Both the position numbers and the translations under genes were made by a program. This document shows, piece after piece, positions 8,389-17,595 of a DNA stretch of 36,222 bases (position 1 is the stretch's first letter; the number at the start of each line of letters is the position of its first letter). Under the pieces are notes generated by a model. That model was not told where the DNA came from. It did not search any database and was given only the letters and a program-made list of their open reading frames with translations. The stretch is from Nostoc sp. GT001 (GTDB taxonomy: Bacteria; Cyanobacteriota; Cyanobacteriia; Cyanobacteriales; Nostocaceae), in contig NZ_JAUDRJ010000003.1 in the NCBI RefSeq assembly GCF_030382115.1, positions 4,995,476 to 5,031,697 on the forward strand, read 5' to 3'.

Positions 8389-8556
8389 GAGTAAAAACTT
8401 ATTACTCCTTACTCATTACTCCTCCTCGCTCCATCAAATGCCTTAAGCTTGTGAGAAATGCGGGTAGTCTCCTATTTTCCATGCCCAATACTTCGACTAC
8501 GCGGTAGTTGAATCTCGACTTCGCTCGATTTCCGCGCAGTCGAAACTCAGTACAAG

Positions 8557-8577
8557 TGCCCAATGCCCAATGCCCAA
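8557..8577. repeat. TGCCCAA heptads abutting a start codon
   Basis: Three perfect TGCCCAA units are followed by a degenerate fourth (TGCCCAT) whose last bases lead into the ATG at 8583. About 50 bases upstream is another repeat-like stretch with CGACTTCGCTCGATTT and GCGCAGTCGAAAC modules. The normal ribosome-site region of the methyltransferase gene is therefore made entirely of repeat. Confidence 0.8.
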
Positions 8578-8582
8578 TGCCC

Positions 8583-9245
8583 ATGACAACTAAAACATTA
8601 GGACTCGAACAAAACCTCTATGACTATTTACTGTCAGTCTCTCTGCGAGAACCAGAAATTTTAACCCAACTGAGGCAAGAAACAGCCCAATATCCAATCG
8701 GGAGAATGCAAATTGCTCCCGAACAAGGCCAGTTTTTGGCGTTACTGGTGCAGTTGCTAGGAGCGAAGAAAACTTTGGAAATTGGGGTATTTACAGGTTA
8801 TAGTTCCCTGGTGGTGGCATTGGCGTTACCGAAGGACGGTAAGGTGGTAGCCTGTGATATCAGTGAAGAATTTACAATGATCGCTAGACGTTATTGGCAA
8901 CAAGCAGGTGTGGCGGATAAAATTCAATTGCATATTGCCCCAGCTTTGCAGACTTTGGATTGGCTACTGGCAACACAAGAAGCAGAAACTTTTGATTTTG
9001 CCTTCATCGATGCAGATAAGAGCAACTATGATGCTTATTATGAGCGATCGCTGCAATTAGTGCGTCCGGGGGGATTGATTGCGATCGATAATGTTCTCTG
9101 GTCAGGTAGGGTTGCCGACCCGCAAGTGCAAGATAATAGAACTAAAAGAATTCGTGCTTTTAATCAAAAACTGCATCAAGACCAGCGAGTTAATCTTAGT
9201 TTACTAGCGATCGCAGATGGCTTAACTCTGGCACTGAAAAAGTAA
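8583..9245 (+). CDS. SAM-dependent O-methyltransferase (CCoAOMT-like, family 3)
   Basis: This 220-residue enzyme has the family-3 O-methyltransferase pattern. LEIGVFTGYSSL (about 65-76) is motif I for S-adenosylmethionine, VVACDIS is motif II, FDFAFIDADKSNY (about 138-150) carries metal-binding aspartates, and GGLIAIDNVLWSGRV (about 165-179) is the conserved metal/substrate segment. It should methylate a catechol-like hydroxyl with a divalent metal; the substrate is unknown. The ATG at 8583 is chosen because homology-like sequence begins there; upstream codons are translated repeat. No Shine-Dalgarno is visible. It is convergent with aroA. Confidence 0.85.
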   Translation: MTTKTLGLEQNLYDYLLSVSLREPEILTQLRQETAQYPIGRMQIAPEQGQFLALLVQLLGAKKTLEIGVFTGYSSLVVALALPKDGKVVACDISEEFTMIARRYWQQAGVADKIQLHIAPALQTLDWLLATQEAETFDFAFIDADKSNYDAYYERSLQLVRPGGLIAIDNVLWSGRVADPQVQDNRTKRIRAFNQKLHQDQRVNLSLLAIADGLTLALKK

Positions 9246-9263
9246 GTTGAGCGAAAATAGCTC

Positions 9264-10544
9264 TTATCGCTCTAACATTTGGAAGAATCGGGTAAAGTAA
9301 TCAGGAAAAGTCTTCGCTGTACAACCAGGATCTTTAATTACAATGCCTGGAACCTTCAAGCCAGTGACAGCAAAAGCCATTGCCATTCGATGATCGTGAT
9401 AGGTTTCAATCGCCGCTGGGGTAATAGGGCCAGGTTGAATTTTCAGTCTATCTGCAAATTCTTCAACTTCAACTCCTAGCCGCCGCAATTCTGTGACAAC
9501 AGCTTTAATTCGGTCAGTTTCTTTATATCGAATATGTTCCACGTTCCGAATGGTAATCGGTGAACTAGCAAAGGGTGCGATCGCTCCTAATGTTTGCACT
9601 AGATCCGATATATCATTCATATCAATATCGATACCTTGCAATTGCTTCGGCCCCGTCACTTCGGTGTAATCATCCCCATCCTTAATTTGACAACCCATTT
9701 GTTCTAAAACATTCAGCCAGAGAATATCACCCTGACAGGATTGTTTGGTCAAATGTTTGACGCGCACCCGTCCACCCGTGACAGCGGCGGCGGCAAAAAA
9801 GTAAGAGGCATTTGACGCATCGGGTTCGACTGTGTAGTGTCGAGCTTGGTAACGTTGACCTGCTTTAATCTGAAATTGATTATCGCCGATTTGAATCACC
9901 TCCACGCCAAAATCTGCCATTAAACGACAGGTCATTTTGACGTAAGACTGAGAAACCAACGTACCTTCAACCTCAATAATTGTGTCTTGTTGAGCATAAG
10001 GCGCAATCATCAGCAATGCCGAAAGTTGCTGACTTGTTTGGTTCGCTTTCACCCGAAAATTGCCGCCAGCGAATTGCCGACTATAGACGGTGTACGGCAT
10101 AAACCCGGAGTTTCCCTCAAAGTTAATGGTTGCTCCACCCGTTTGCAGCACCGTCAACAAATCGCCCATCGGTCGTTCTCGCATCCGGGGAACGCCATCT
10201 AGGCGATATTCACCATTCCCCAGTGCCACCAGCGCCGAAATAAACCGTGCTGCTGTACCTGCCAAACCCACAAATAAATCTGCCTGTTTAGCTGGAATCT
10301 CGCCTCCCCTTCCCGCCACTTGAATTTGTGCCAGTTGCGGATTCAAAGTAATGGGAATGCCCAATTGCTCTACGCATTTAGCAAAATACTCGCTGTCTTC
10401 ACTAAATAAGGCATTTTCTAAAATGGAGTCACCTTGCGCCAAAGCAGCGACAAGCAACGCCCGATTGGTCAGACTTTTAGAACCAGGAATTTCTACCGTG
10501 GCATCCACTGGCCGATTTAGAGCAGGAATTGCAATGGTATCCAC
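9264..10544 (-). CDS. aroA: 3-phosphoshikimate 1-carboxyvinyltransferase (EPSP synthase)
   Basis: This 426-residue protein is the sixth enzyme of the shikimate pathway. It joins phosphoenolpyruvate to shikimate 3-phosphate for aromatic amino acid synthesis. GSKSLTNRALL at 21-31 contains the phosphate-binding lysine K23, RMRERPMGDLL is the conserved arginine-rich loop, and RYKETDRI and DHRMAMAF are C-terminal signatures. Length is normal. It begins with GTG at 10544, preceded by GAGG six bases upstream. The 3' end is 18 bases from the O-methyltransferase stop. No other shikimate genes lie next to it, although trpB is present 15 kb away. Confidence 0.95.
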   Translation of the reverse strand: MDTIAIPALNRPVDATVEIPGSKSLTNRALLVAALAQGDSILENALFSEDSEYFAKCVEQLGIPITLNPQLAQIQVAGRGGEIPAKQADLFVGLAGTAARFISALVALGNGEYRLDGVPRMRERPMGDLLTVLQTGGATINFEGNSGFMPYTVYSRQFAGGNFRVKANQTSQQLSALLMIAPYAQQDTIIEVEGTLVSQSYVKMTCRLMADFGVEVIQIGDNQFQIKAGQRYQARHYTVEPDASNASYFFAAAAVTGGRVRVKHLTKQSCQGDILWLNVLEQMGCQIKDGDDYTEVTGPKQLQGIDIDMNDISDLVQTLGAIAPFASSPITIRNVEHIRYKETDRIKAVVTELRRLGVEVEEFADRLKIQPGPITPAAIETYHDHRMAMAFAVTGLKVPGIVIKDPGCTAKTFPDYFTRFFQMLER

Positions 10545-10751
10545 TTTAAACCTCTACGTAGGCGGTTAGCTACAACTTTATAATATTCCCATATCTTGAC
10601 CAAAAGGGGCAGGGGAGGAGGGAGTGTGAGTTACAAGTAAATAGTGAGGAATAAGATTTTAAAACTTATAATTTATAACTCCCCTATAACTCGCAACTCA
10701 TAATTCAGCACGGGTTAAACCCTAGCTATCCGCTAACAGGACTCTAGAAAG

Positions 10752-11780
10752 ATGCAATTTATCGATCAAGCAAAAATTGAAGTTGAAGCTGGTAAAGGCG
10801 GCGATGGTATTGTCGCCTTCCGGCGAGAGAAATACGTGCCGACTGGTGGCCCTTCTGGTGGTAATGGAGGACGAGGTGGTTCGGTATTTTTCGTTGCCGA
10901 TGAAAACCTACAAACTTTGTTGGACTTCAGATATAACCATCGCTTTCAGGCAGAAAAAGGGACTCGTGGCGGGCCAAGTAACTGCACCGGAGCAGGAGGA
11001 AAGGATTTAATTATTGAAGTTCCCTGCGGTACAACTATTTATGATGCTGAAACTGGCGAACTGCTGGGAGATTTAATTGAGCCTAAGCAGACTTTGCTGA
11101 TTGCCCAAGGTGGTAAAGGCGGACTGGGAAATCAGCATTTCTTGAGCAACCGTAACCGCGCCCCAGAATATGCCCTCCCAGGATTACCAGGGGAAATAAA
11201 GCAGCTGCGCCTAGAGTTAAAACTTTTGGCAGAAGTGGGGATTATTGGCTTACCAAATGCTGGTAAATCCACTTTAATTTCATCTTTATCCGCTGCACGT
11301 CCGAAAATCGCAGATTACCCTTTTACTACCCTGATTCCAAATTTGGGTGTAGTGCGAAAACCCACTGGCGATGGTACTGTTTTCGCCGACATTCCCGGAC
11401 TCATTGAGGGAGCAGCGCACGGGGCAGGGCTGGGACATGATTTCTTGCGCCATATCGAGCGCACGCGGGTGCTACTTCACTTGATTGATGCCACTAGTGA
11501 TGATGTGGTTAGAGACTACAACACAATTAAGGAAGAATTACAAGCTTATGGAAGGGGTTTAGCAGAACGTCCGCAAATTTTGGCGCTGAATAAAATTGAT
11601 GCAGTCGATCGGGAAACCGTCGATTTAGAGGCGTTAGCCACCCAACTTAATCATCTCTCCTACGCCCCGGTTTTTGTGATTTCAGCAGTTACTCGCACCG
11701 GGTTAGAGCCGATGTTACAGGAAATTTGGGGAATTCTCGACCAAATGAAGGTTCCTAAAGAAGTGGAAGTATTTAGCTAA
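10752..11780 (+). CDS. obgE: GTPase Obg/CgtA
   Basis: This 342-residue conserved GTPase is linked to 50S ribosome assembly and stress control. The N-terminal glycine-rich Obg fold spans about 1-158 ([21 protein letters not shown]). The G domain has G1 GLPNAGKST at 166-174, G3 DIPGLIEGA and G4 NKID. There is no extra C-terminal OCT domain, which is usual for shorter Obg proteins. The ATG follows an AGAAAG ribosome site. Repeat copy C starts 5 bases after the stop codon. Confidence 0.96.
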   Translation: MQFIDQAKIEVEAGKGGDGIVAFRREKYVPTGGPSGGNGGRGGSVFFVADENLQTLLDFRYNHRFQAEKGTRGGPSNCTGAGGKDLIIEVPCGTTIYDAETGELLGDLIEPKQTLLIAQGGKGGLGNQHFLSNRNRAPEYALPGLPGEIKQLRLELKLLAEVGIIGLPNAGKSTLISSLSAARPKIADYPFTTLIPNLGVVRKPTGDGTVFADIPGLIEGAAHGAGLGHDFLRHIERTRVLLHLIDATSDDVVRDYNTIKEELQAYGRGLAERPQILALNKIDAVDRETVDLEALATQLNHLSYAPVFVISAVTRTGLEPMLQEIWGILDQMKVPKEVEVFS

Positions 11781-11785
11781 TTCGT

Positions 11786-11947
11786 AATACTTCGGCTCCC
11801 TTCTCTACGAGAGGCTGCACTTCTCTACGAGACGCTGCGCGAACGACTACGCTCTGTTACCACGCCAACGGCTTCTCTACGAGACGCTACGCGTTAGCGG
11901 AGCTTTCGCTTTAGCGATACGCTCAGGGCAAGACGCTCAGTACAAGT
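11786..11947 (+). repeat. Dispersed long repeat, copy C
   Basis: This copy reads like the reverse complement of copy A with one inserted unit (GAGGCTGCACTTCTCTAC) near its start, and ends in CAGTACAAGT. It is followed by TTCGTAATTCGTAATTA-type repeats, as copy A is at its other end. It begins 5 bases beyond the obgE stop. Confidence 0.85.
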
Positions 11948-11981
11948 TCGTAATTCGTAATTACTACTTATCAATTACGAA

Positions 11982-12326
11982 TTATGCTGGCTTATCCTGG
12001 ATCGGGGGAATCTTAATCACAAACTCAGTGCCTTGTCGTACCCTGAGCATCAGTAAAAAGATGCTGGTTCTCATTAGTAATATTTGTCGTGAAAACCAGT
12101 TCATCTATTTCCCAGAACGCATCAGCTTCTACTTGCAAAAAAAATCATAGTCTGACTTGCCAATTAATTCTTCTTGGCTATGACCAACAAAATCACAGTA
12201 GCGATCGTTGCCAACGCATTCATCAACTGTGATGCGGCTTTTTTGAGTAGCACAATTGATACGAAACCTTAAAGTACTTACGGTATCGTTAAATTCGTGG
12301 ATTAGACTAGAACCACAGGGTAACAA
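11982..12326 (-). pseudogene. Remnant of a PAS-domain sensor histidine kinase
   Basis: Reading the minus strand from 12326, a PAS-like piece is seen: GNDRYCDFVGHSQEELIGKS, then DYDFF. After a frame change it continues as EADAFWEIDELVFTTN, the usual end of such PAS domains. Then, in another frame, GTEFVIKIPPIQDKPA and a stop (11984-11982) match the very end of a histidine kinase ATPase domain. The whole kinase core is missing. This is a kinase gene reduced to its PAS and last residues by a large deletion and at least one indel. Confidence 0.65.
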
Positions 12327-12339
12327 TCAAAGGAAGATT

Positions 12340-12947
12340 ATGATGAGCGATCGCGACTATACCTTAATCATTGACAAAAGCGGCAGTATGTCCACACCCG
12401 ACCAAGTGGGTGGTAGAAGTAGATGGGAAATCGCTCAAGAGTCTACTCTGGCATTGGCTAGAAAGGCCGAACAGTTTGACCCCGATGGCATCACCGTTTA
12501 TGTGTTTTCTGGGAGATTTAAACGCTACGATGATGTGACTTCAGCCAAAGTCGGCACAGATATTTCTCGAAAATGACCCTGCTGGCACAACAAACTTAGC
12601 AGGTGTACTTCAGGATGCCCTCAATAACTACTTTCAACGCAAAGCAGCTAGGTAAAACCAAGCCAAACGGAGAGACAATTTTAGTCATCACCGATGGTGA
12701 ACCAGACGATCGCAAGGCTGTGTTTGAAGTCATCATTCATGCGACTCGTCAGATGGAACGTGATGAAGAATTAGCAATTTCGATCATTCAAGTAGGTTCA
12801 GATGCCCAAGCAACTAAATTCCTCAAGGCTTTGGATGACCAGTTGCAAAGTGTCGGCGCTAAATTTGATATTTGCGATACCGTCACTTTAGACGACTTAG
12901 AAGAAATGAGTCTTGTAGATGTATTGACGAACGCAATAACTGACTAA
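12340..12947 (+). pseudogene. vWA domain protein, frameshifted tandem copy
   Basis: This is a copy of the intact gene at 13105 (DYTLIIDKSGSM, QFDPDGIT, ITDGEPDDRKAV are shared). The first frame fails after SAKVGTDISRK because of an extra base near 12553. The middle part continues in the next frame (AQIFLENDPAGTTNLAGVLQ). A second extra base near 12652 (GCTAGGTAAA against GCTGGTCAA) moves the rest to the third frame. Two +1 changes do not restore the frame. The start ATG at 12340 has AGGAAG upstream and aligns with the paralogue. It encodes no full vWA protein unless the sequence has errors. Confidence 0.8.
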
Positions 12948-13104
12948 ATATAGCAGGATTCAGGATTCAGAATTCAGGAGTCAAACACGCTTTATACTTG
13001 GGTAGCAGACTTCCCTTGTATACCTGACTAACTAGAAATCTGCTCTATGTTTAGCGATCGCCCATCGTTCAATAACTGTTAATTCTAGATTGGAGAATTG
13101 AATA

Positions 13105-13710
13105 ATGCTAGAAAATCGTGATTATACCTTGATTATTGACAAAAGCGGTAGCATGGCAACCCAAGATCAAAAGGGTGGTAGAACTAGATGGGTTGCAGCC
13201 CAAGAATCTACTTTAGCTTTAGCTAGTAAATGTGAGCAATTTGACCCAGATGGTATCACTATCTATGTATTTTCTGGTAAATTTAAACGATACGAAAATG
13301 TCACATCCAACAAGGTATCACAAATTTTTCGAGAGAACGATCCCTCTGGTACAACTGACTTGGCAAGTGTGTTAAAACATGCAACTGATGATTACCTTCA
13401 ACGCAAAGCAGCTGGTCAAACCAAGCCAAATGGTGAAACAATTTTAGTGGTTACTGATGGTGAACCGGACGATCGCAAAGCAGTCATGAGGGTAATTATT
13501 GAAGCTTCTCGTCGCATCGAACGAGATGAAGAATTAGCTATTTCTTTTATTCAAGTTGGCACAGATCAACAAGCTACCCGCTTTCTCAAAGTCTTAGATG
13601 ATGAACTCCAAAGTGCTGGTGCTAAGTTTGATATCTGTGACACCATTACTATGGAAGATATGGAAGATTTGAGTCTATCGGAAGTGCTACTCAATGCTAT
13701 TAATGACTAG
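13105..13710 (+). CDS. von Willebrand factor A (vWA) domain protein
   Basis: This 201-residue protein is essentially one vWA domain. The MIDAS metal-binding motif DKSGS is at 11-15, the second element is in PSGTTDLAS and the third is TDGEPDD. No signal peptide or membrane segment is present, so it is cytoplasmic. Stand-alone vWA proteins of this kind act as metal-dependent protein-binding modules, often with AAA ATPases or tellurite-type stress proteins, but none of these is nearby. The gene is preceded by a broken tandem copy and followed after 27 bases by a coiled-coil gene, probably in one transcript. A good AGATTGGAGAATTGA ribosome region precedes the ATG. Confidence 0.88.
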   Translation: MLENRDYTLIIDKSGSMATQDQKGGRTRWVAAQESTLALASKCEQFDPDGITIYVFSGKFKRYENVTSNKVSQIFRENDPSGTTDLASVLKHATDDYLQRKAAGQTKPNGETILVVTDGEPDDRKAVMRVIIEASRRIERDEELAISFIQVGTDQQATRFLKVLDDELQSAGAKFDICDTITMEDMEDLSLSEVLLNAIND

Positions 13711-13737
13711 CTATATTATTTATTAGGAATTGCAAAA

Positions 13738-14133
13738 ATGGATTCCATTGATAAGCTATTAGCTGAACTCCAAACTGAATGTCAAGAAGTACAACCACAA
13801 CAGCAGCAGTCAAAATCAGCCACAGCCAAATCGTTTATTCCATCATCGCCAAAGTCGGCATCTTTTATGGATAAGCTTTTGGCAGATGTTAAGGCTGATT
13901 TTGCCGAAGAGGATGCTGCTATTGAATTAAAAAGACAGCAAGAACTAGAACAGGAACGAATTCGACAAGAACAACTTAAAGCCAAACAACTAGAAGGTTT
14001 AAAAGTGCAGGCGAAAGAATGGTTAACCAAAGTAGATCCGCTTTCGTCTGAAGGACTTTGGTTTGAAAGGTTTGCTGAAAGTTACCCTTCAAAATTAGAG
14101 GCAGCAATTGAATATTTAAAAAGCAATGAATGA
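13738..14133 (+). CDS. Coiled-coil protein downstream of vWA gene
   Basis: This is a 131-residue protein of no recognised family. A short motif occurs twice: IDKLLAEL at 4-11 and MDKLLADV at about 44-51, separated by a low-complexity Q/S/K linker. A charged, probably coiled-coil segment follows (ELKRQQELEQERIRQEQLKA, about 62-81), and then a compact C-terminal part with WFERFAESYPSKLEAAIEYL. It lies 27 bases behind the vWA gene, which suggests co-expression and perhaps direct binding of the vWA protein. No enzyme motif is visible. Confidence 0.65.
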   Translation: MDSIDKLLAELQTECQEVQPQQQQSKSATAKSFIPSSPKSASFMDKLLADVKADFAEEDAAIELKRQQELEQERIRQEQLKAKQLEGLKVQAKEWLTKVDPLSSEGLWFERFAESYPSKLEAAIEYLKSNE

Positions 14134-14259
14134 ATTAAAAATTCAATATCCTGCTCATCAATGTGCTTGCTGGAATTGAAAATTAGCAATTATTGTTTAA
14201 GTTAAGTAAGTGCAAATAATTAGTACATTTATGTATCAAATTTTCTCCTAATTCTTTAA

Positions 14260-14619
14260 CTATTCTGAATTCTGAATTCTGATTCCTGAATTCTTACCTA
14301 AATGTTGCACAGCCCAGTCGTGCATAGCATAGAGAATTGGTTGCAAAGTTTCTCCTAAAGGTGTCAGTGAATATTCTACCTTGGGTGGGATTTGGGGATA
14401 AACTTCTCGATGAATAATTCCATCTTCCTCCATTTCTCTGAGTTGCTGAGTTAGCATCTTTTGCGTAACTCCAGGTAAAGCTCGTTGCAGCTCACCAAAC
14501 CGTTTTACACCAGTCATTAATTCTCTAATAATCAAAACTTTCCAGCGTCCACCAATCACTTTTAGGGTAGTTTCTACTTCACAAGTCAGCCTGAAATGGT
14601 TTTCTGCTTCAGCTTTCAT
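14260..14619 (-). CDS. HxlR-type winged-helix transcriptional regulator
   Basis: This 119-residue protein shows the whole HxlR/DUF24 pattern: C15 with the [19 protein letters not shown] helix, then [20 protein letters not shown] as recognition helix and the wing [16 protein letters not shown]. Such regulators often sense electrophiles or oxidants through the N-terminal cysteine. The ATG at 14619 is preferred over a GTG at 14640, though both have weak ribosome sites. The last residues ([11 protein letters not shown]) are translated from a GAATTCAGAATTCAG-type dispersed repeat, so the native C-terminus has been altered. No divergent target gene survives; the 296 bases upstream show no gene. Confidence 0.85.
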   Translation of the reverse strand: MKAEAENHFRLTCEVETTLKVIGGRWKVLIIRELMTGVKRFGELQRALPGVTQKMLTQQLREMEEDGIIHREVYPQIPPKVEYSLTPLGETLQPILYAMHDWAVQHLGKNSGIRIQNSE

Positions 14620-14915
14620 AGTTTCTTTTGTAGGAATCACCTGACTCAGGTTTGCTGGGTGTACCGCTAGTTATTTGATTATTACTTGTTTTAGGTCTTT
14701 CATAACTAGTGTAGCAGGTGCGGGAATATGACAATACAGTAGATACTTGCTGTCTTCCACAGTCAACTGGAGGCAGATGTTTGATGATTACTGTAACAGA
14801 AGCAATCAAAGTGCGATCGCTTTTTGAATTGCCTGTGGAACTATGTCAATAATTAACAAATATATCTTTGTATTTTGCTAGTATCATTCCACAGAGGTCA
14901 TGCAGGTAAGTTTGG

Positions 14916-15104
14916 ATGGAGAAATTAACTAAACCAGTGCGATTTTGGCTTTGTGTAACTATCATAATTTGGGGTTTGATGGGCTGCGATCGCTTTATCA
15001 GTACTTCTGGAGAACCAGTTGAGCGAGTCAGTGATGGCGATACTTTAGTAGTCAAAGATACCAATGGCAAAAACTTTACCGTGCGCTTTGCTTGTGTAGA
15101 TGCG
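14916..15104 (+). CDS. Thermonuclease (SNase-like) lipoprotein, exon 1
   Basis: The first 63 codons of a staphylococcal-nuclease-like gene interrupted by a group II intron. Residues 10-24 form a lipoprotein signal peptide with lipobox LMGC (C24), so the product should be membrane-anchored outside the cytoplasmic membrane. VSDGDTLVVKD and VRFACVDA start the nuclease fold, with catalytic-type R57 and D62. Reading through the intron would stop at TAG 15120-15122. Joined to exon 2 the protein is 188 residues, a normal length for this family. Confidence 0.85.
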
Positions 15105-15711
15105 GTGCGATTCGTTGGCTAGAAACTAGAACCTGTAAGGGTTCGGAGGATTAGCCGCAAGGTTCCAGTCCCTCGTATCGACTGGAAAAGAACCTTGACA
15201 ACTGAATGACCATGAGGGTGAAAATCTCTCCCCTGTAGATGCCAGGTGAAAGCACTTCCCCTACGGTAGCGACTAGCCATCAATCCGTAAAGCGGGGATG
15301 AAAGCCCTTCCACACTCCTAGTCCAAGGTAGTGCGGGGCAAGCAAAGAGCCTATGAGTAAAGTTAAAAACTTGAACCCACGTTAAATTACCGTGACGCAA
15401 AACCAGCAAAATGGACTGACTAGCTGGGAGACCCAAAAGGGCAAGGATTAAGGGTTGGCGAAAGCATCTCGACCAACAGCATCTCCAAATAAACCCGGTA
15501 AAGAGTGGGACTCTAAAGGTTTGTAGTATGGTCATTCGGAACGAAGTAACCCCTCGTTAGCTCTCGGAGAGGTCGAATACTCCGAGTAGGTAGCTAGCCG
15601 GATGCTACGAGTGGGTGGGATTGGGAAAGAAGCGAATGCCTTGGGTAATGCCAAGGATATGCTGACATTCCCACGGTAATAAGGATGAAATAGTTTCTAG
15701 TAACAGTACAA

Positions 15712-17595
15712 ATGTCTAAAACGAGTGTAAAAACTACGGTGGAATGGAACCAGGTGGACTGGCGAAAGCTGGAACGTCGGGTTTACAAGCTGCAAAAGAG
15801 AATATTTCGAGCCTCTAGTCGTGGTGATATTAGAACAGTTCGCAGACTCCAGAAGACCTTGATGAGGTCATGGTCGGCAAAGATGCTGGCAGTACGTCGT
15901 GTAACTCAGGACAACCAAGGCAAAAAGACAGCCGGAGTAGACGGAATTAAATCCCTTACGCCCGTCCAAAGGCTGGTAATGGTGAACAAACTTGGGCTAA
16001 AAGGGAAAGCCAGACCTACACGAAGGGTTTGGATAGACAAACCAGGAACGGATGAAAAACGCCCTCTTGGTATTCCTACGATGTATGATAGAGCGCTCCA
16101 AGCGCTGGTCAAGCTAGCATTAGATCCAGAATGGGAAGCTCGATTTGAGCCAAACAGTTACGGATTCCGACCAGGACGCTCATGCCACGATGCTATCGAA
16201 GCAATATTCAAGGCAATTAGGCAAAAACCAAAATACGTGCTAGATGCCGATATTGCGAAATGTTTCGACCGCATCAACCACGAGGAACTACTCAGAAAAT
16301 TAAATACATTCCCTACCATCCGCCGACAAGTTCGTGCCTGGTTAAAAGCGGGAGTGATGAACGGTAAAGAGTTGTTCCCTACATCTGAGGGTACGCCGCA
16401 AGGTGGGGTCATTTCTCCACTATTGGCAAACATCGCCCTCCACGGGATGGAAGAGAGGATTAAGCAGGTCTTTCCAGAATTAAAAAAACACCAAAGAGAG
16501 ACCTGGTTTCATAAAAAAGGAGAATATTTCTCACCCCCAAACTTAATCCGATATGCCGATGACCTAGTGATTACACACGAGGACATAACCGTAGTCCAAA
16601 GATGTCAGCAAATAACTGCTGAATGGCTAAAAGGCATGGGCTTAGAACTGAAACCAAGTAAAACACGTACTGTCCATACACTAAAAAGGTATGAAGGGCA
16701 AGAACCGGGATTCAATTTTTTAGGATTCAACGTGAGGCAATACCAGGTAGGGAAATACAACACAGGTTGTACCAGCATGGGAGAACCACTTGGCTTCAAG
16801 ACAATCATCAAACCCAGCAAACAAAAGATAAAAGTACACTACAACCAAATAACCGAGGTAGTTAACCAGTACAAAACAGCAACACAGGCTGCACTGATAG
16901 CCCGATTGAATCCAATCATTAGCGGATGGGCTAATTATTACCGCACAGTCGCCAGTCAGGATGAATATTCCAAAACTGACAACAAAGTGTACTGGAAACT
17001 AAAAAGCTGGGCACAACGCCGCCACCCAAATAAATCGGGACATTGGATAACCAATAAATACTGGCAAACCATAGGCGGAGATAACTGGGTATTCGCAACC
17101 AGCCAAGAGGAAAAAAATCCCCTACGGTTACTAAAACATGCAGAAATTAAATCCAAAAAGCATGTCAAAGTTAAAGGCGAAGCTAGTCCATTTGACGGCA
17201 ACCTAGTTTACTGGAGTACAAGAATGGGAAACCACCCAGAGATGCCTAAACGGGAAGCAACCCTGCTGAAGCGTCAAAAGGGCAAATGTACCCACTGCGG
17301 ACTATATTTTACTGAATCATCGGTTATGGAAGTTGACCACGTTATTCCTAAGTCGAACGGCGGAAAGAATAATTACGACAATCTTCAACTCCTACACCGT
17401 CATTGCCACGATGAAAAAACTGCCACCGATGGTAGTTACGGTACCAAATCTAGCTGTAATAGCGCTAAACCTAAGCCCGTAAAAACGAGCGACAGAGGTA
17501 CTCATGACAAGAGCCTTATTATTGAGGAGCCGTGTGAGGTGAAAGTCTCAAGCACGGTTTTGGAGACGAGCGGTTCTCGTGAGGGAATCGCTTAG
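15712..17595 (+). CDS. ltrA: Group II intron reverse transcriptase/maturase with HNH endonuclease
   Basis: This 627-residue multifunctional protein helps the intron splice and copies it into new sites. Reverse transcriptase blocks are clear: GIPTMYDRALQALVKLAL, SYGFRPGRSCHDAI, EGTPQGGVISPLLANI, and the active site YADD at 281-284. A maturase (X) region follows around 395-415 (NPIISGWANYYR). The C-terminal HNH domain has C526 and C529, V541-D-H543 and HRHCHD at 562-567. All key residues are present, so it should be active. The frame does not stop after HNH but runs through RNA domains V and VI to a TAG at 17593. Confidence 0.93.
   Translation: MSKTSVKTTVEWNQVDWRKLERRVYKLQKRIFRASSRGDIRTVRRLQKTLMRSWSAKMLAVRRVTQDNQGKKTAGVDGIKSLTPVQRLVMVNKLGLKGKARPTRRVWIDKPGTDEKRPLGIPTMYDRALQALVKLALDPEWEARFEPNSYGFRPGRSCHDAIEAIFKAIRQKPKYVLDADIAKCFDRINHEELLRKLNTFPTIRRQVRAWLKAGVMNGKELFPTSEGTPQGGVISPLLANIALHGMEERIKQVFPELKKHQRETWFHKKGEYFSPPNLIRYADDLVITHEDITVVQRCQQITAEWLKGMGLELKPSKTRTVHTLKRYEGQEPGFNFLGFNVRQYQVGKYNTGCTSMGEPLGFKTIIKPSKQKIKVHYNQITEVVNQYKTATQAALIARLNPIISGWANYYRTVASQDEYSKTDNKVYWKLKSWAQRRHPNKSGHWITNKYWQTIGGDNWVFATSQEEKNPLRLLKHAEIKSKKHVKVKGEASPFDGNLVYWSTRMGNHPEMPKREATLLKRQKGKCTHCGLYFTESSVMEVDHVIPKSNGGKNNYDNLQLLHRHCHDEKTATDGSYGTKSSCNSAKPKPVKTSDRGTHDKSLIIEEPCEVKVSSTVLETSGSREGIA
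17527..17562 (+). ncRNA. Group II intron domain V
   Basis: GAGCCGTGTGAG pairs with CTCAAGCACGGTTT around a GTGAAAGT-type loop. This is the standard catalytic domain V hairpin, with the AGC catalytic triad at the start of its 5' strand. Domain VI follows to 17601. The maturase reading frame overlaps both. Confidence 0.88.

Noticed and set aside
8402..8584. 60-codon minus-strand ORF over repeats
   Set aside because: Much of it is the translated TGCCCAA heptads and CGACTTCG modules. A middle stretch (RRLPAFLTSLRHLMERGG) looks protein-like but is too short to assign.
15119..15535. 138-codon minus-strand ORF in the intron
   Set aside because: It overlaps the structured domain I region of the group II intron and encodes no recognisable domain.
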